Notes: generated by a model from the letters alone, not told the origin. Shown: positions 23,901 through 34,522, numbered from the stretch's first letter. The stretch: DNA of 64,000 bases from Pogonophryne albipinna (GCA_028583405.1 CM053248.1:19523139-19587138), one strand, 5' to 3'. Made by a program: numbers and translations.

Positions 23901-26900
23901 TCAAGGCTTATGTTAACCTTAAGATTGTTGTGTCCCGTCAATTATGTTAAGTTTTGTCATGTTAGTTTAGTGTATGTTCCACTTCCTGTTTTAGTTTGTA
24001 CTCACCTTGTCTCATTCCAGGTCCCTTTACTTCCTGCTCTGGTTCCTTTTCCCGCCATCGTCAGTGTCTGCCCCGCCCCTGATTGTTTCCACCTGTGCCC
24101 ACTTACCTCATGTATATATTGTCCTGTCTCCCCTTGTTAGTTGTCGGTTCGTCTTGTTCATTGCTCCAAGAAGTAAGATCTAAGCCATTGTTTACTGAAA
24201 GTCAGTGTTTTGCCTTTACCCTCCACGAGAGCGCTTTACGTATTGTCAGTTTGTTATTTCCTCTAAAAGAGTGATTTTGTTTTTTGCAAGTAAAGACTAT
24301 TTTTTCTTCAAACCTTTTGTCTCTGGGTCGTGCATTTGAGTCCTCCAAGCTATTGAGTCAAGGTTCCTAACAGAACGAACCGACCAATATGGACTCAGCC
24401 GACACCAAGACGCTCCAGACTGCCCTGTCTGCACAGGGAAACATCATCTATCAGCACCAGGAGCAGCTAAAAACCATTAGCCATGGAGTGAAAGACCTTT
24501 CAGATCGCCAGGAGGATGTCCAAACCTCTTTCACGTCGCAGGTGAACCAGCTGGCAGAACAGCTCCACAGAGTCCTCACTCATCTAGAGACAACTTCTAC
24601 AGCTCCGATTTCTGCTACGCCACCTGATGCTAATCCTGCTGCTAATCAGGCCGAGGTCAGTTTCTCTCCTGTCCCACTGCGGTTGGCATCGCCAGAGAGA
24701 TATTCAGGTGAATCTGGCAACTGCAGAACCTTCCTAGTCCAGTGTGACCTGCACTACAAACTTAACCCAGCCGCGTTTGTGTCAGATGAGGCTAAAATAG
24801 CATTTATGGTCTCCCATTTAACTGGCAGAGCTGCCGCATGGGCCACTGCGGAGTGGTCAAGAGACTCCAGTATATGTAGATCTTTCACAGCATTCAAAGA
24901 CACTATGAGCAGGATTTTTGATCTTACCTCACCTGCCGCTGAGGCCACCCGGGTACTCATGCAGCTCAAACAGCACCCACGGCCAGTGTTAGATTATGCC
25001 ATAGAGTTCCGTACCATAGCCATAGACAGTGGCTGGAACACCCCAGCATTAATAGACGCTTTCCGGAATGGACTCTCTGAAACCATCAAAGACCACCTGG
25101 CTCCACTAGAACTACCACAAGACCTGGAATCGCTGATTTCCATGTCTATCCGAGTTGATAACCGCCTCAGAGAAAGAGAGAGAGAACGGCGCCGAACTGC
25201 AACAAGACATCCAAGCCACCAGGCGCGCTCTCTGGATAAGCAGCCTTCATGGGATCCCTTGTTTCACTCTTCATCAGGCCCAGCAGGAACAGCGCCATCA
25301 CAGGCACCGGAGGAGCCAATGCAGCTCGGGAGAACAAGGATTTCTCCAGAGGAAAGACGGTGCCGCCTGCAGGAGGGATGCTGCTTTTACTGTGGCCAAT
25401 CGGGTCACCAGCAGGCAGCATGCCCGGGAAAAGGGCATGCTCACCAACCATGAGGAGGGCGTTGGTGAGCAAGATTTCCTCGAACTATCCTCCTCGCACA
25501 CTCACCCAGGTTAAAGTCACAGCTAACAGTCAGACACATACTCTGGGGGCGCTAATTGACTCTGGGGCTGATGAAAGCCTCATAGACTGGGGTTTAGCTA
25601 AACGCCTTAATATTAAGACTGTCCCTCTCAAGCATCCTGTCAATGCCAGCGCCCTAGATGGCAGACTAATGTGTAAAGTAACTGATTGTACGGAACCCAT
25701 TCAAGTAGCAATTGATAAGAATCATGTAGAAATAATGCAGTTTCATCTATTCAATTCAGCACAACATCCACTGATTTTGGAGTTTCCTTGGCTAAAGACA
25801 CATAACTCACAGATTGATTGGGGTTCAGGACAAATTAAGGGATGGGGAGGAAATTGTGAACAGTCCTGTAGAGTCCCACAAACTGTTGCAGTTTCGGTTA
25901 GAAGCTCAGATTTTCCTGACCTTTCCAAGGTCCCCTCATGCTACTATGACCTTAAGGAGGTTTTTAATAAAACCAAAGCTCTGTCACTGCCTCCTCATCG
26001 TCCTTTTGACTGTGCCATCGACCTGCTGCCTGGCGCACCCATCCCTAGGGGGCGCTTATTTTCCATCTCGGGACCGGAGCGTGCGGCCATGGACGATTAC
26101 ATCTCCTCCTCGTTGAAAACGGGGATAATCCGTCCCTCTTCGTCACCTGCTGGTGCAGGATTCTTCTTTGTGGGTAAGAAGGATGGGTCGCTCAGGCCAT
26201 GCATTGACTACAGCCCATTGAACAAAATAACTGTTAAGAACCGCCACCCACTCCCGCTGATGTCTTCAGCATTTGAACTGCTTCAAACAGCTAAAGTTTT
26301 TACCAAACTCGATCTTAGGAATGCTTACCACCTCGTCAGGATTAGAGAGGGAGACGAGTGGAAAACGGGGTTCAACACCCCAAGCGGACATTATGAATAT
26401 CGGGTCATGCCTTTTGGACTATGTAATGCTCCTGCTGTATTTCAGGCCATGGTAAATGACATTTTGAGAGAGTATTTGAATGTTTCTGTTTTCGTGTCTC
26501 TGGATGATATTTTGATTTTCTCCCCAGATAGTCAGTCTCATGTCATGCATGTCTGCCAAGTTCTCCAGAAGCTTCTTGAGAATCAGTTGTATGTGAAAGC
26601 TGAAAAGTGCGACTTCCATGCAACCACTGTCTCCTTTCTGGGCTATATTGTCACCGCCAATCAGGTGCAGATGGATCCATCCAAGGTCAGTGCGGTGGCC
26701 AACTGGCCCACTCTGGATAGCAGCAAGAAGGTTCAGCAATTCCTGGGGTTTGCCAACTTTTATCGGAAGTTTATACGCAACTTCAGTTCTGTAGCCGCAC
26801 CTTTGCATGCTCTCACCTCCTCTAAAGTCTCCTTTCAGTGGACCTCCCAGGCCGAGTCCGCCTTCCAATGCCTCAAGAAGAGATTCACCACGGCACCTGT

Positions 26901-29900
26901 ACTCACTGTTCCGGATCCCCAGAGACAGTTTGTGGTTGAGGTTGACGCATCCAACGAGGGCATCGGGGCTGTGTTGTCCCAGAGATCCTCCGAGGATAAC
27001 AGGATGCACCCCTGTGCCTATCTATCGCGTAAGTTGACGTCAGCTGAAAAAAATTATGATGTGGGGAACAAGGAGTTACTAGCTGTCAAAGCAGCTTTGG
27101 AGGAGTGGAGACACTGGCTAGAAGGGGCGGAGCAACCATTTCTTGTTTGGACTGACTACAAGAATTTAGAATATGTTAGGAAAGCCAATCGACTAAATTC
27201 ACGTCAGGCCCGGTGGACGCTGTTCTTCAGCAGATTTAACTTCATATTGTCTTTTCGGCCCGGTACACAAAACCGTAAGCCAGACACACTGTCTTGTCTC
27301 TTTGAGCCTGAACATAATGCCAAGGAACCAGTATCAATCTTTCCACTGAACTGTGTGGTTGGGTCGGTAACATGGCAGATAGAAACAGATGTGAAGCAGG
27401 CGAATGTTGTGAGCCCGGCACCCAGCGAGTGTCCAGGCAACCGCTTGTTTGTCCCTGTGTCTTTACGCTCTCAGGTAATCCACTGGGCTCACACGTCCAA
27501 GTTCACATGCCATCCGGGTGTCCGACGAACAATGTTTGCCATAAAGCAGCGGTTCTGGTGGCCGGCCATGAAAAAAGAGGTCTCCGAGTACGTGGCGGCC
27601 TGTCCAGTGTGTGCCCGGAATAAGACCTCGTCCCGGGCCCAGATGGGTCTTTTCCAGCCCCTCCCAGTGCCTCAGCGACCATGGTCGCACATCTCCATGG
27701 ACTTTGTGACTGGACTACCGCCCTCCAAAGGTAACACTACCGTCCTGACGGTGGTAGACCGTTTCTCAAAGATGGCACATTTCATTCCTCTGCTCAAACT
27801 TCCCTCTGCCAAGAAGACGGCAGAGGTCATGTTAACTCACGTGTTCAGAATCCATGGTTTCCCCAGTGACATAGTTTCCGACAGAGGACCACAGTTCATT
27901 TCCAACTTCTGGAAGGAGTTTTGCCAGCTCCTCGGCGCCACCGTCAGCTTATCTTCCGGTTACCACCCGCAGTCCAACGGTCAGACAGAGCGCCTGAACC
28001 AAGACCTCGAAACATGCCTCAGGTGCCTCGTGTCCCAGAAGCAGACCACTTGGAGCGACCACCTTACCTGGATAGAGTATGCCCACAACACTCTCCCCTC
28101 GGCTGCCACGGGTCTTTCCCCTTTCCAGTGTGCTAATGGGTACCAGCCTCCTCTCTTCCCTGCTAATGAGGAAGAAGTCAAGGTTCCATCCGCGCATGCC
28201 ATGGTCCGACGCTGTCGACCTCGACTCGGATGAAGTCAGCGGTGGATCGTCACCGGCGTGCGGCTCCCCTCTACAGGGCGGGCCAGAAAGTCTGGCTCTC
28301 CACCAAGGATCTACCCCTACACGTTCACTCCAAGAAGTTGGCACCGAGGTTTGTGGGTCCTTTCCCAATTTCAAGAGTCATTAACCCTGTCTCTGTGCGC
28401 CTCAAACTCCCCAGATCTTTGAGGGTCCATCCCACGTTTCACGTGAGCAAACTCAAGCCAGTTCGAGAGAGCACTCTGGTTCCCGCCTCCAAGCCCCCTC
28501 CACCACCCCGGATCATTGAAGGTGGCCCGGTGTACACAGTTAGGAGACTTCTGGCGGTCCGCAAACGGGGCCGAGGACGACAATTCTTGGTAGATTGGGA
28601 GGGTTACTGCACTGAGGAACGTTGTTGGGTCTCCTCAACGTTCATTGTGGACAAGACACTCATCAGTGACTTCTATGATCGTCACCCGGAGCAGCCTGGG
28701 CCGTCAGGAGTCGGCCCTAGAAGGGGGGGGTACTGTTGTGTCCCGTCAATTATGTTAAGTTTTGTCATGTTAGTTTAGTGTATGTTCCACTTCCTGTTTT
28801 AGTTTGTATTCACCTTGTCTCATTCCAGGTCCCTTTACTTCCTGCTCTGGTTCCTTTTCCCGCCATCGTCAGTGTCTGCCCCGCCCCTGATTGTTTCCAC
28901 CTGTGCCCACTTACCTCATGTATATATTGTCCTGTCTCCCCTTGTTAGTTGTCGGTTCGTCTTGTTCATTGCTCCAAGAAGTAAGATCTAAGCCATTGTT
29001 TACTGAAAGTCAGTGTTTTGCCTTTACCCTCCACGAGAGCGCTTTACGTATTGTCAGTTTGTTATTTCCTCTAAAAGAGTGATTTTGTTTTTTGCAAGTA
29101 AAGACTATTTTTTCTTCAAACCTTTTGTCTCTGGGTCGTGCATTTGAGTCCTCCAAGCTATTGAGTCAAGGTTCCTAACAAAGAGAATTAGAATAAAGCT
29201 AAGAAGTTCAGGTTCATCAGCAGGAAGAGGTTTATCAGTGTTTCTAAAGTTTACATATTTCATGCCCAGATGATGACAGTAGTGGAAAGGTCAGGAAGTC
29301 ATCAACAATATACATATTCTGCAGGAATATCCAAAGTAAAAGTGATAGGCAACTTTAGGACGTTTTTTTCACAATATGTTGTTTTGATGAATGGAAAAAG
29401 CAACTGACAAAAAATGTAGAAGGAAAATAAAAAACATTTGCATCGTTTGTCATGTTTCGTCAAAACTGTTGCTGTGTATTGTAAGGAAATTAACCAATAG
29501 AACAAGAAGGATGTAACCAGGGGTTATTGGGTTAATCTCACCCCCTGCAGTCAATATGTTGAAGTGGGATAGACATGTTGAGGGCTGGACCATTAACTGT
29601 CATCTGAAAACTCATTAACTGTGGTTACAGTAACCACAATTTGCTTTGTAAGCATGTCTACAATATTGAAGTGTATGTACGTTTCTTTGGATAAAAGCGT
29701 AAGCCAAATTCCATGTAGTGTAATGAATATACAGATATAGTAGATCAGTGCTTCTCAAAGTGTGGTCCGTGAGCACCCCCTAGTGGTCCGTGAGTATATT
29801 GGTAACATTTGAAATAAATAAATCAATTTAAGTTTTCCGCACTCTCGCGGGAATATCTCCGCAATGGAGCGAGCCTAAGTTTCACTTTCAATTTCATAAT

Positions 29901-30626
29901 ATAGCCCAGCGCAACACCTTCATCACACATGTTGCCACTTGTTTGTACCATTTTCAGGCGATTTGTAATCAGTTCTAGAAAAACGATGTGATTTTGGATA
30001 TTTGTGGAGTTAGGTGGTCCGCGAGTGTTTTTTTTATTGGTTAAGTGGTCCTTGGTATAAAAAAGTTTGAGAAACACTGCAGTAGATGCATGCATATTTA
30101 TGTAGCCTTTTTACATGTTTTATTTTTGTGCATGTTCGTTATGACTTTACCTGTAATAACTCCAGTGCAAAGGTAGATGTGTATGATACTTGTGGCAAAG
30201 GAGGCCAATATCATTCCCAGGGAGGCGAAGAGTCCGCCGACCATCATCACCGGCCGACAGCCAAACCTGTTCACCAACACGCTGCACAGAGGGCCTGAGA
30301 AAACATAATCAATACGTCAATTAAGTGTGCACATGTGTAGTGTGGTATATATCATTTTGATGTTAACAGCTTATCCCCCCAGTCTTGTACCACCCATGTC
30401 TACCTGAGCCGTACAGCATGGCGAGCAGTATTGATGAGATCAAGGCAGTGTCGCTGTATCCCACATCGAACTCTCGGATCAGCTCCTTGAAGAACACGCT
30501 GACAGCTTTGGGGAAGGCGTAGGAGAAGCCAGTAATGACGAAGCCCCCGGCCAACACTGCCCACCCCCAGCCGCCATCTGGTGCCTTCACCCCAGGAGGT
30601 GCGTCATCCACCACTGCTCCTCCCAT
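20940..30626 (-). CDS. slc16a3: Monocarboxylate transporter 4 (lactate/H+ symporter)
   Basis: Plasma-membrane MFS transporter exporting lactate with a proton from glycolytic cells. Five coding exons, 5' to 3' on -: 30626-30404, 30294-30151, 23102-22501, 21529-21349 and 21265-20940. They sum to 1476 nt (491 residues; human MCT4 has 465). The start [19 protein letters not shown] is the MCT4 N-terminus. Seen are the family signature DGGWGWAV before TM1, [16 protein letters not shown] in TM5, and VDMFARP, with the Asp and Arg corresponding to the TM8 transport pair. A large loop at VPTEEKK-type sequence in exon 3 separates the two six-helix halves. The C-terminal tail is extended and very acidic ([11 protein letters not shown]), ending ENTSI. 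An acceptor at about 30660 implies an upstream non-coding exon. The 7-kb intron between exons 2 and 3 contains an LTR retrotransposon in antisense. Neighbouring csnk1d and ccdc57 support orthology with SLC16A3. Confidence 0.96.
21620..22156. mobile_element. MITE in slc16a3 intron 4
   Basis: Imperfect terminal inverted repeats (TGCTGTGTCTCGATT on the left; GAATTGAGACACAGCA on the right) bound about 540 bp with no coding capacity. A DNA-transposon derivative; the superfamily is not certain. Confidence 0.6.
23103..23925. other. slc16a3 intron segment left of the LTR element
   Basis: Non-coding. It contains two short AT palindromes (around 23462-23476 and 23514-23530) and otherwise nothing I recognise. 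Confidence 0.5.
23926..24372 (+). repeat. 5' LTR of the sushi-type element
   Basis: 447 bp. A TATA box (24113-24118) lies 30 bp before GTCGGTTCGT (24143), the likely start of R. An AGTAAA poly(A)-like signal lies near 24290. Confidence 0.95.
24113..24118 (+). promoter_or_regulatory. TATA box in the 5' LTR
   Basis: TATATA placed 30 bp upstream of the predicted transcript start. The same motif is in the 3' LTR near 28921. Confidence 0.75.
24375..24384 (+). promoter_or_regulatory. Primer binding site matching the element's own RNA 5' end
   Basis: ACGAACCGAC begins 3 nt after the 5' LTR. It is the exact reverse complement of GTCGGTTCGT at the predicted transcript start (24143-24152). No TGG-led tRNA-type site is present here. 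This is the arrangement known for self-priming Tf1/sushi-group elements. Confidence 0.75.
24389..25453 (+). CDS. gag: Gag of the sushi-type element
   Basis: 354 residues, starting 17 bp after the LTR. The N-terminal third is Gln/His-rich and probably coiled coil. The central part (about residues 95-260) resembles retrotransposon capsid. A basic stretch ([14 protein letters not shown]) is followed by a CX2CX4HX4C knuckle ([14 protein letters not shown]) near the end. The slippery heptamer GGGAAAA lies 19 nt before the TGA. The frame is intact. Confidence 0.93.
   Translation: MDSADTKTLQTALSAQGNIIYQHQEQLKTISHGVKDLSDRQEDVQTSFTSQVNQLAEQLHRVLTHLETTSTAPISATPPDANPAANQAEVSFSPVPLRLASPERYSGESGNCRTFLVQCDLHYKLNPAAFVSDEAKIAFMVSHLTGRAAAWATAEWSRDSSICRSFTAFKDTMSRIFDLTSPAAEATRVLMQLKQHPRPVLDYAIEFRTIAIDSGWNTPALIDAFRNGLSETIKDHLAPLELPQDLESLISMSIRVDNRLRERERERRRTATRHPSHQARSLDKQPSWDPLFHSSSGPAGTAPSQAPEEPMQLGRTRISPEERRCRLQEGCCFYCGQSGHQQAACPGKGHAHQP
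25426..25432 (+). promoter_or_regulatory. -1 ribosomal frameshift heptamer GGGAAAA
   Basis: The site reads G-GGA-AAA in the gag frame, a proper X-XXY-YYZ motif. Slipping back one base enters the pol frame at 25432, which stays open for 2.8 kb. Related sushi-derived genes such as PEG10 use GGGAAAC at the same point. Confidence 0.8.
25432..28233 (+). CDS. pol: Pol of the sushi-type element (PR-RT-RH-IN)
   Basis: About 930 codons read by -1 frameshift from gag. Protease active site LIDSGADES; reverse transcriptase with [21 protein letters not shown] and [13 protein letters not shown]; RNase H with [16 protein letters not shown]; integrase with an HHCC finger (H, H, CPVC) and catalytic core [15 protein letters not shown] and GQTERLNQ. 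The usual YxDD box is SLDD here: codon TCT at 26497-26499 gives Ser for Tyr, which should impair polymerase activity. The frame stops at 28233, after a frame change near 28215 that separates the chromodomain segment. Confidence 0.92.
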   Translation, partial: RACSPTMRRALVSKISSNYPPRTLTQVKVTANSQTHTLGALIDSGADESLIDWGLAKRLNIKTVPLKHPVNASALDGRLMCKVTDCTEPIQVAIDKNHVEIMQFHLFNSAQHPLILEFPWLKTHNSQIDWGSGQIKGWGGNCEQSCRVPQTVAVSVRSSDFPDLSKVPSCYYDLKEVFNKTKALSLPPHRPFDCAIDLLPGAPIPRGRLFSISGPERAAMDDYISSSLKTGIIRPSSSPAGAGFFFVGKKDGSLRPCIDYSPLNKITVKNRHPLPLMSSAFELLQTAKVFTKLDLRNAYHLVRIREGDEWKTGFNTPSGHYEYRVMPFGLCNAPAVFQAMVNDILREYLNVSVFVSLDDILIFSPDSQSHVMHVCQVLQKLLENQLYVKAEKCDFHATTVSFLGYIVTANQVQMDPSKVSAVANWPTLDSSKKVQQFLGFANFYRKFIRNFSSVAAPLHALTSSKVSFQWTSQAESAFQCLKKRFTTAPVLTVPDPQRQFVVEVDASNEGIGAVLSQRSSEDNRMHPCAYLSRKLTSAEKNYDVGNKELLAVKAALEEWRHWLEGAEQPFLVWTDYKNLEYVRKANRLNSRQARWTLFFSRFNFILSFRPGTQNRKPDTLSCLFEPEHNAKEPVSIFPLNCVVGSVTWQIETDVKQANVVSPAPSECPGNRLFVPVSLRSQVIHWAHTSKFTCHPGVRRTMFAIKQRFWWPAMKKEVSEYVAACPVCARNKTSSRAQMGLFQPLPVPQRPWSHISMDFVTGLPPSKGNTTVLTVVDRFSKMAHFIPLLKLPSAKKTAEVMLTHVFRIHGFPSDIVSDRGPQFISNFWKEFCQLLGATVSLSSGYHPQSNGQTERLNQDLETCLRCLVSQKQTTWSDHLTWIEYAHNTLPSAATGLSPFQCANGYQPPLFPANEEEVKVPSAHAMVRRCRPRLG
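28215..28778 (+). pseudogene. Displaced C-terminal pol segment with chromodomain
   Basis: This is open in a different frame from the main pol ORF. It carries the C-terminal integrase region ([25 protein letters not shown] sequence near 28430-28465) and a chromodomain ([20 protein letters not shown], then DWEGY and W). A single-base indel around 28215 would account for the break. It runs into the 3' LTR. Chromodomains in this group are thought to guide integration to particular chromatin. Confidence 0.85.
28734..29180 (+). repeat. 3' LTR of the sushi-type element
   Basis: 447 bp, identical to the 5' LTR except for T instead of C in AGTTTGTATTCACC. It is preceded by a G-rich polypurine tract. 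Confidence 0.95.
29181..29745. other. slc16a3 intron segment right of the LTR element
   Basis: Non-coding, AT-rich. I see no recognisable element. Confidence 0.5.
29746..30079. mobile_element. hAT-type MITE in slc16a3 intron 2
   Basis: 334 bp with terminal inverted repeats CAGTGCTTCTCAAAGTG and CAAACTCT-type complement ending CACTG. The 8-bp flanks (TAGTAGAT / CAGTAGAT) match at 7 of 8. It ends 71 bp from slc16a3 exon 2. Confidence 0.8.
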
Positions 30627-30955
30627 AATGCTCTTTGACTACTTTGTTGAGGTCAGTGGCTATAAACACAGTGGTACAAACAAGAGGTCAAACAATGTGT
30701 TTATAATTACTTAAAGGGGAAAGGAAACACCATTACAGCTTTAATATTCCGGTAGTTTATTCATTTTACAATGGATATTGATCGTAATATTTATTGTATA
30801 TGATATTACTCGCCAAAAGAAAACTAATTATCCGCCGGCCGGGTGGGGAATTCCGGGACCAGGCCGCTGCCATTAGGGGAGTCCCAAATGGTGACGTCAC
30901 TGTGTGGGTCCTCGCTCCGGGTATCCATACCGGAAGTCAACACAACGTAGCAGAT

Positions 30956-31174
30956 ATGGCAGCGATGGAGGAATTTTGTAATGAGATCGGCGTTTTGAAC
31001 GATGAATTTGACTATTCGTCGGGAGATGACATTGATGTGGAAGCATCTACAGTTACCAGGCATCCCATGGCCTATGCTTATGAACCGATTCGGTCAAATA
31101 CTAGAGTGGCATACGATCCGGAATCCGCCGAAACATTACCTTGGTTTTATCCACATGTACCAGTGGTCAGTTGA
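30956..31174 (+). CDS. Short acidic ORF in the TTAA element, unknown
   Basis: 72 codons starting MAAMEEFCNEIGVL, with an acidic stretch and a YAYEPIRSNT motif. It could be a first exon, since GTCAGT overlaps the end. I do not recognise the family. It resembles the acidic leader before a Tyr-x-Phe/Tyr-Glu-Pro motif seen in some fish transposon-linked proteins, but that is a weak impression. It is transcribed away from the THAP ORF's end of the element. Confidence 0.35.
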   Translation: MAAMEEFCNEIGVLNDEFDYSSGDDIDVEASTVTRHPMAYAYEPIRSNTRVAYDPESAETLPWFYPHVPVVS

Positions 31175-31514
31175 CATATATTTTGTATTATTTTCCAACA
31201 CCTCATACATCTTGGCAATACCATCCATTGAACACCTAGTCCAGCAATACTAGCCTTTTTAGGGCTGTTTTCGACAGATGAGCGTGTGTATGCCAGTTTA
31301 ATTAGTTGAGCTAGAGAACACCCCCAATTCTCCATTGTACGTCATAATAATAGCTACCATTTAGTTTGGACGCGATTGCGTTAATTAATAAGGTCACACT
31401 GTGTCAGTAAATACATGTGTGAGCTAGTAATCTGGTAGTGCTGCAATATTTACCTCTCTCTCGGCAGCTGAAGCAACTCGTTTGGTGGCTCGAACTTCAC
31501 GTTTGTTGACACTG

Positions 31515-31907
31515 TCATTGTCTTGCCGCGGCCGACGTGCTGGGACGGTCGGTGTTCCCGACTGCATACGTTGAGAAATCGAATATTGTGGGAACAGATC
31601 CTGGCTTCAAATCCGATGTTTTGTATTGAACCAGGCATCCAGACTCATCAAACCTCATTTTGTGGACATAATCGTCATTTTTAAAGTGTTCGCTGCACAC
31701 ACGTGCGTACTGATTCAGCGGCGGATCGGACCGTTTCATGGAAATAACCCATGCTTTGAGCAGCTTCTCATCCTTTAGTGGCAGCCTATGGAAATGTACT
31801 TCTTCCTTCTTCGTATAAAATCCATTTGTGCAGCCTGGGGCAATACAATACGCTCCTGACGACGACCGTTTTCTTTTGTTGTAAACTACTGGTGCATTGC
31901 ACGCCAT
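31515..31907 (-). CDS. THAP zinc-finger protein of the TTAA element
   Basis: 131 codons from the ATG at 31907; an in-frame upstream ATG at 32015 is less likely. One complete THAP-type C2CH DNA-binding domain is present: CIAPGC near the start, HFHRLP, a conserved Trp, CSEHF, and a GSVPTIF box corresponding to AVPTIF. A Ser/Thr-rich tail ends SAAARQ. In DNA transposons this domain binds element ends. The ORF is intact, but the catalytic domain is missing from this copy. Confidence 0.75.
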   Translation of the reverse strand: MACNAPVVYNKRKRSSSGAYCIAPGCTNGFYTKKEEVHFHRLPLKDEKLLKAWVISMKRSDPPLNQYARVCSEHFKNDDYVHKMRFDESGCLVQYKTSDLKPGSVPTIFDFSTYAVGNTDRPSTSAAARQ

Positions 31908-32132
31908 GTTGTTTGTTATTGAGCTTTGACCCAGGAAGCCGTACCCACACAGTGACGTCACTGGGAAAGTCCCGGAGCTATGGAAGCGCCCATGGTCATT
32001 AGGCACGTATTTCAAAAAATAAATTTGCGTATCTCGATCGTTTACATTGGAAATAGACTAGATAAATACATTTCCTAATGGGAATATTGTCGCATGGAAA
32101 GCAGTTTGAAAAGTGTTTCCATTTCCCTTTAA

Positions 32133-33340
32133 GTCAAAATCATATGTGTGTGGTTAATCAACCCAATCATGTGTAAAAGCTATGTACGTCACAGTGCAAA
32201 ACGTAATATCGCCTTTGAAATGTTGGAATGGCTACAAATGTTCTCCCTGTTCATTTCTAATGGTCAGCATCCATGTCACATGATTGGCAACTTTCTCTCG
32301 GTGAAAACAAAAAATATGGCGGACACAGTTCAATAAAATGACAGGAATAACATAACAGCCATGATAATGACGCAAACTACACACAATATACAGTTTTTTG
32401 CGATAAAAAAATCACTTAACCTGTTCGGTTTGAGGCTAGTATTCTTGGGAGAGGTGGGTTTGTTTTATTTAGAATATGAGCACTTCTATTTTTGTAGACT
32501 CCAGGTGTGTCGGCCAGAACACCACTTAAGGCCAAAGGTCCAGAATAGAGGAAATGAGGAGCTAAGATGAGGCTTGACTTCTTTAGGCAGACATACAGAT
32601 ATTTGTCTGTGTGTGGTTTTTCGTTCATTTACGCACACAATACGAGACTTAAGACGGCATAACTTTCCTGCAACTACTGACGCACATTACCCTCTGATGT
32701 GTGACGTCACCCAAAAACACGTGGGTTAGCCCCTCCCCACTATGAAGGCCCAACTTAACAGGTATCAACTCTATAGAATAAAATAATATATATATATATA
32801 TATCAGTAACTATAACTTTGGGGCCTTTTCTACACACACACTCCGCACATGGACACACTACTGCACAGCCTATGATCTCTGCTGTTCATCCTCACAGTAC
32901 CGTACTATATACATATGGTATAGTATATAACTGTGTTGTAAAATGTCAGGGGTGGATGTACTCAGATCCTGTACTTAAGTAAATGTAGGAATACCACAAC
33001 GTAGAAATACAAGTATAAGTCCTGTATTTATTATATTCATATCATTAATGTAATGTAACAAAAATGTTACCTCACAATTGTAGATATGTATTGTACTTAA
33101 TTACTATCCACCTAAGTCAAATGGATAATATTTCTTGTAGAGTTTATTTATGAATGTAATAAAAGGAAACCCCTGATCACATTCACACAGTTGCACATGC
33201 ACACCTGGAAGCTGTCCAGTACAAACAGACTCTGATCTGCTGGCCACTGATCAGTTGGGGTTGAGGAATCAGGGACATTTCTCAAGTGACCCCTCCCAGA
33301 TTGATCCTGCCAGTCTGGAGATTTGCAATAGCTAGCTTCT
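32133..33340. other. Intergenic segment with a MITE fragment
   Basis: At 32947-33035 the sequence CAGGGGTGGATGTACTCAG and a following TACTTAAGTA-rich stretch is one end of the common fish hAT-type MITE also seen at 2689-3277. There is a short TA run at 32785-32804. The rest is unassigned. Confidence 0.5.
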
Positions 33341-33702
33341 TTAAAGAGCCTGTGACACGAGTTTCCCCCATCATCCAAACCCATCAATTTGAGTAAATAT
33401 TGTCCACTTGAAAATCGTTACTGAACTGATTTTGGATATTTGTACTTTGATAACCATTAATCTGCCCTTCAATGTTGACCATTTTCTGGATCTTCTCGGG
33501 GATTCTTCAAGTCCCGCCAAATTATGTGACGTCATTGCGGGCACAGCGCTCCAGCTGCACCGTTCAGGATCCCAGCATCTGCATGTAAACGCACGATGGC
33601 GCACACAGCAGCAAGCTCAGACAGCGATGACAGTTTAATTTTGAACGTGTCTGAGAGCTCATATGAGGCTGAAGGATCGGTTTATGTTGTATCTGTTAGA
33701 AG

Positions 33703-34467
33703 TAGGGATGTCCCGATCACATTTTTTTGCTCCCGATCCGATTCCGATCATTTGATTTTGACAATCTGCCGATACCGATTTTTCCCGATCCGATCTTTAT
33801 GCAATGCATTAAGAGAAAAAAAAAGGTAACAGATAAAGGCTGGTCATCCAACGCGATGAGTTCAGCTATCTTGGCTGTTATTTGTTTGGCCTTTTCACTG
33901 TTCTGGGGCAGTTTCTCTTTCCTTTTAAAAGTCTCTGAAAGTGTCGGTTGTTTCAGTGCCGTTACCTGAGTGGCCGCTGTGTACTCGTCCTGTTGTTGTT
34001 GGTGTTTGTTTCTCAGGTGGCGTATTAGATTGGTCGTGTTGAACGTAGCTCTGTTCTTTCCACCACGCGGAACCTCCGCCTTGCAAACATTGCATCTGGC
34101 TGTTACACTGCCTTCGCTTTCAATTTTATAATACTTCCAAACTCCTGACATTTTCTCTGTCCCGGGTCCCGAGTCACCAGCTGAACGTAGCCTCTCGTTA
34201 GCTTACTGCTAGACACTGCGCGCCCACTCTGTTGCCAGCTTTGAGAGAACTAAGCAACCAGGTCTGAAAACAAGCCCAAAAGAAGCAACACATACATGAT
34301 GTTGTGTCATTTCAAACCAAAACTAAGGCCTCAGGATGACTTTAAGACGTGAACATGGTCATTTTTGTTTTGTAACATTAAATAAAATAAAATAAAAAAA
34401 AAAAAATCCCGATCCCCGATTTTTTTTCTCCCGATCTTTTGAAAAATCACGGATCGTGACATCTCTA
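33703..34467 (-). mobile_element. hAT element with BED zinc finger, 8-bp TSD
   Basis: 765 bp with exact 8-bp duplications GTTAGAAG (33695-33702 and 34468-34475) and ends TAGGGATGTCCCGATC / GATCGTGACATCTCTA. It keeps only the start of a transposase on -. Confidence 0.9.
33834..34151 (-). pseudogene. N-terminal hAT transposase fragment (BED finger)
   Basis: Starts MSGVWKYYKIES. A BED-type finger is seen: Trp and Tyr aromatic pair, CNVCKAEVPRG, then HLRNKH. A short ZBED-like linker follows, after which the frame runs into the element's terminal repeat. The catalytic and dimerisation domains are absent, so it is an internal-deletion derivative. Confidence 0.75.
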
Positions 34468-34522
34468 GTTAGAAGTTTAGGAATTAGGTGCGTCAATATG
34501 GGCGATCATACGGTCATGTAGC

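Larger units (their letters stand above)
23926..29180 (+). mobile_element. Sushi-type (chromovirus) Gypsy LTR retrotransposon
   Basis: A complete 5255-bp element in the slc16a3 intron, antisense to the gene. Identical-length LTRs (447 bp) start TGTTGTG and end CTAACA. Flanks AAGAT (23921-23925) and AAGAG (29181-29185) form a 5-bp target duplication with one mismatch. Internal order is priming site, gag with CCHC knuckle, -1 frameshift site, protease, RT, RNase H, integrase, chromodomain and polypurine tract (AAGGGGGGGG, 28721-28730). LTRs differ by one C/T site, so the insertion is recent. The copy carries a frameshift near 28215 and a changed RT active-site residue, so it is probably not autonomous now. 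Confidence 0.95.
30715..32128. mobile_element. TTAA-flanked, Kolobok-like DNA transposon
   Basis: 1414 bp bounded by exact TTAA duplications (30711-30714 and 32129-32132). Imperfect terminal inverted repeats read AGGGGAAAGGAAACAC on the left and AGGGAAATGGAAACAC on the right. It encodes a THAP finger on - and a short acidic frame on +, both inside the element. A THAP domain together with TTAA targets points to the Kolobok superfamily. piggyBac also uses TTAA but lacks THAP. No DDE transposase domain is present, so this copy is non-autonomous or partial. Confidence 0.75.

Noticed and set aside
26419..27009. 196-codon minus-strand frame
   Set aside because: Antisense shadow of the sushi pol ORF; no domain or splice context of its own.
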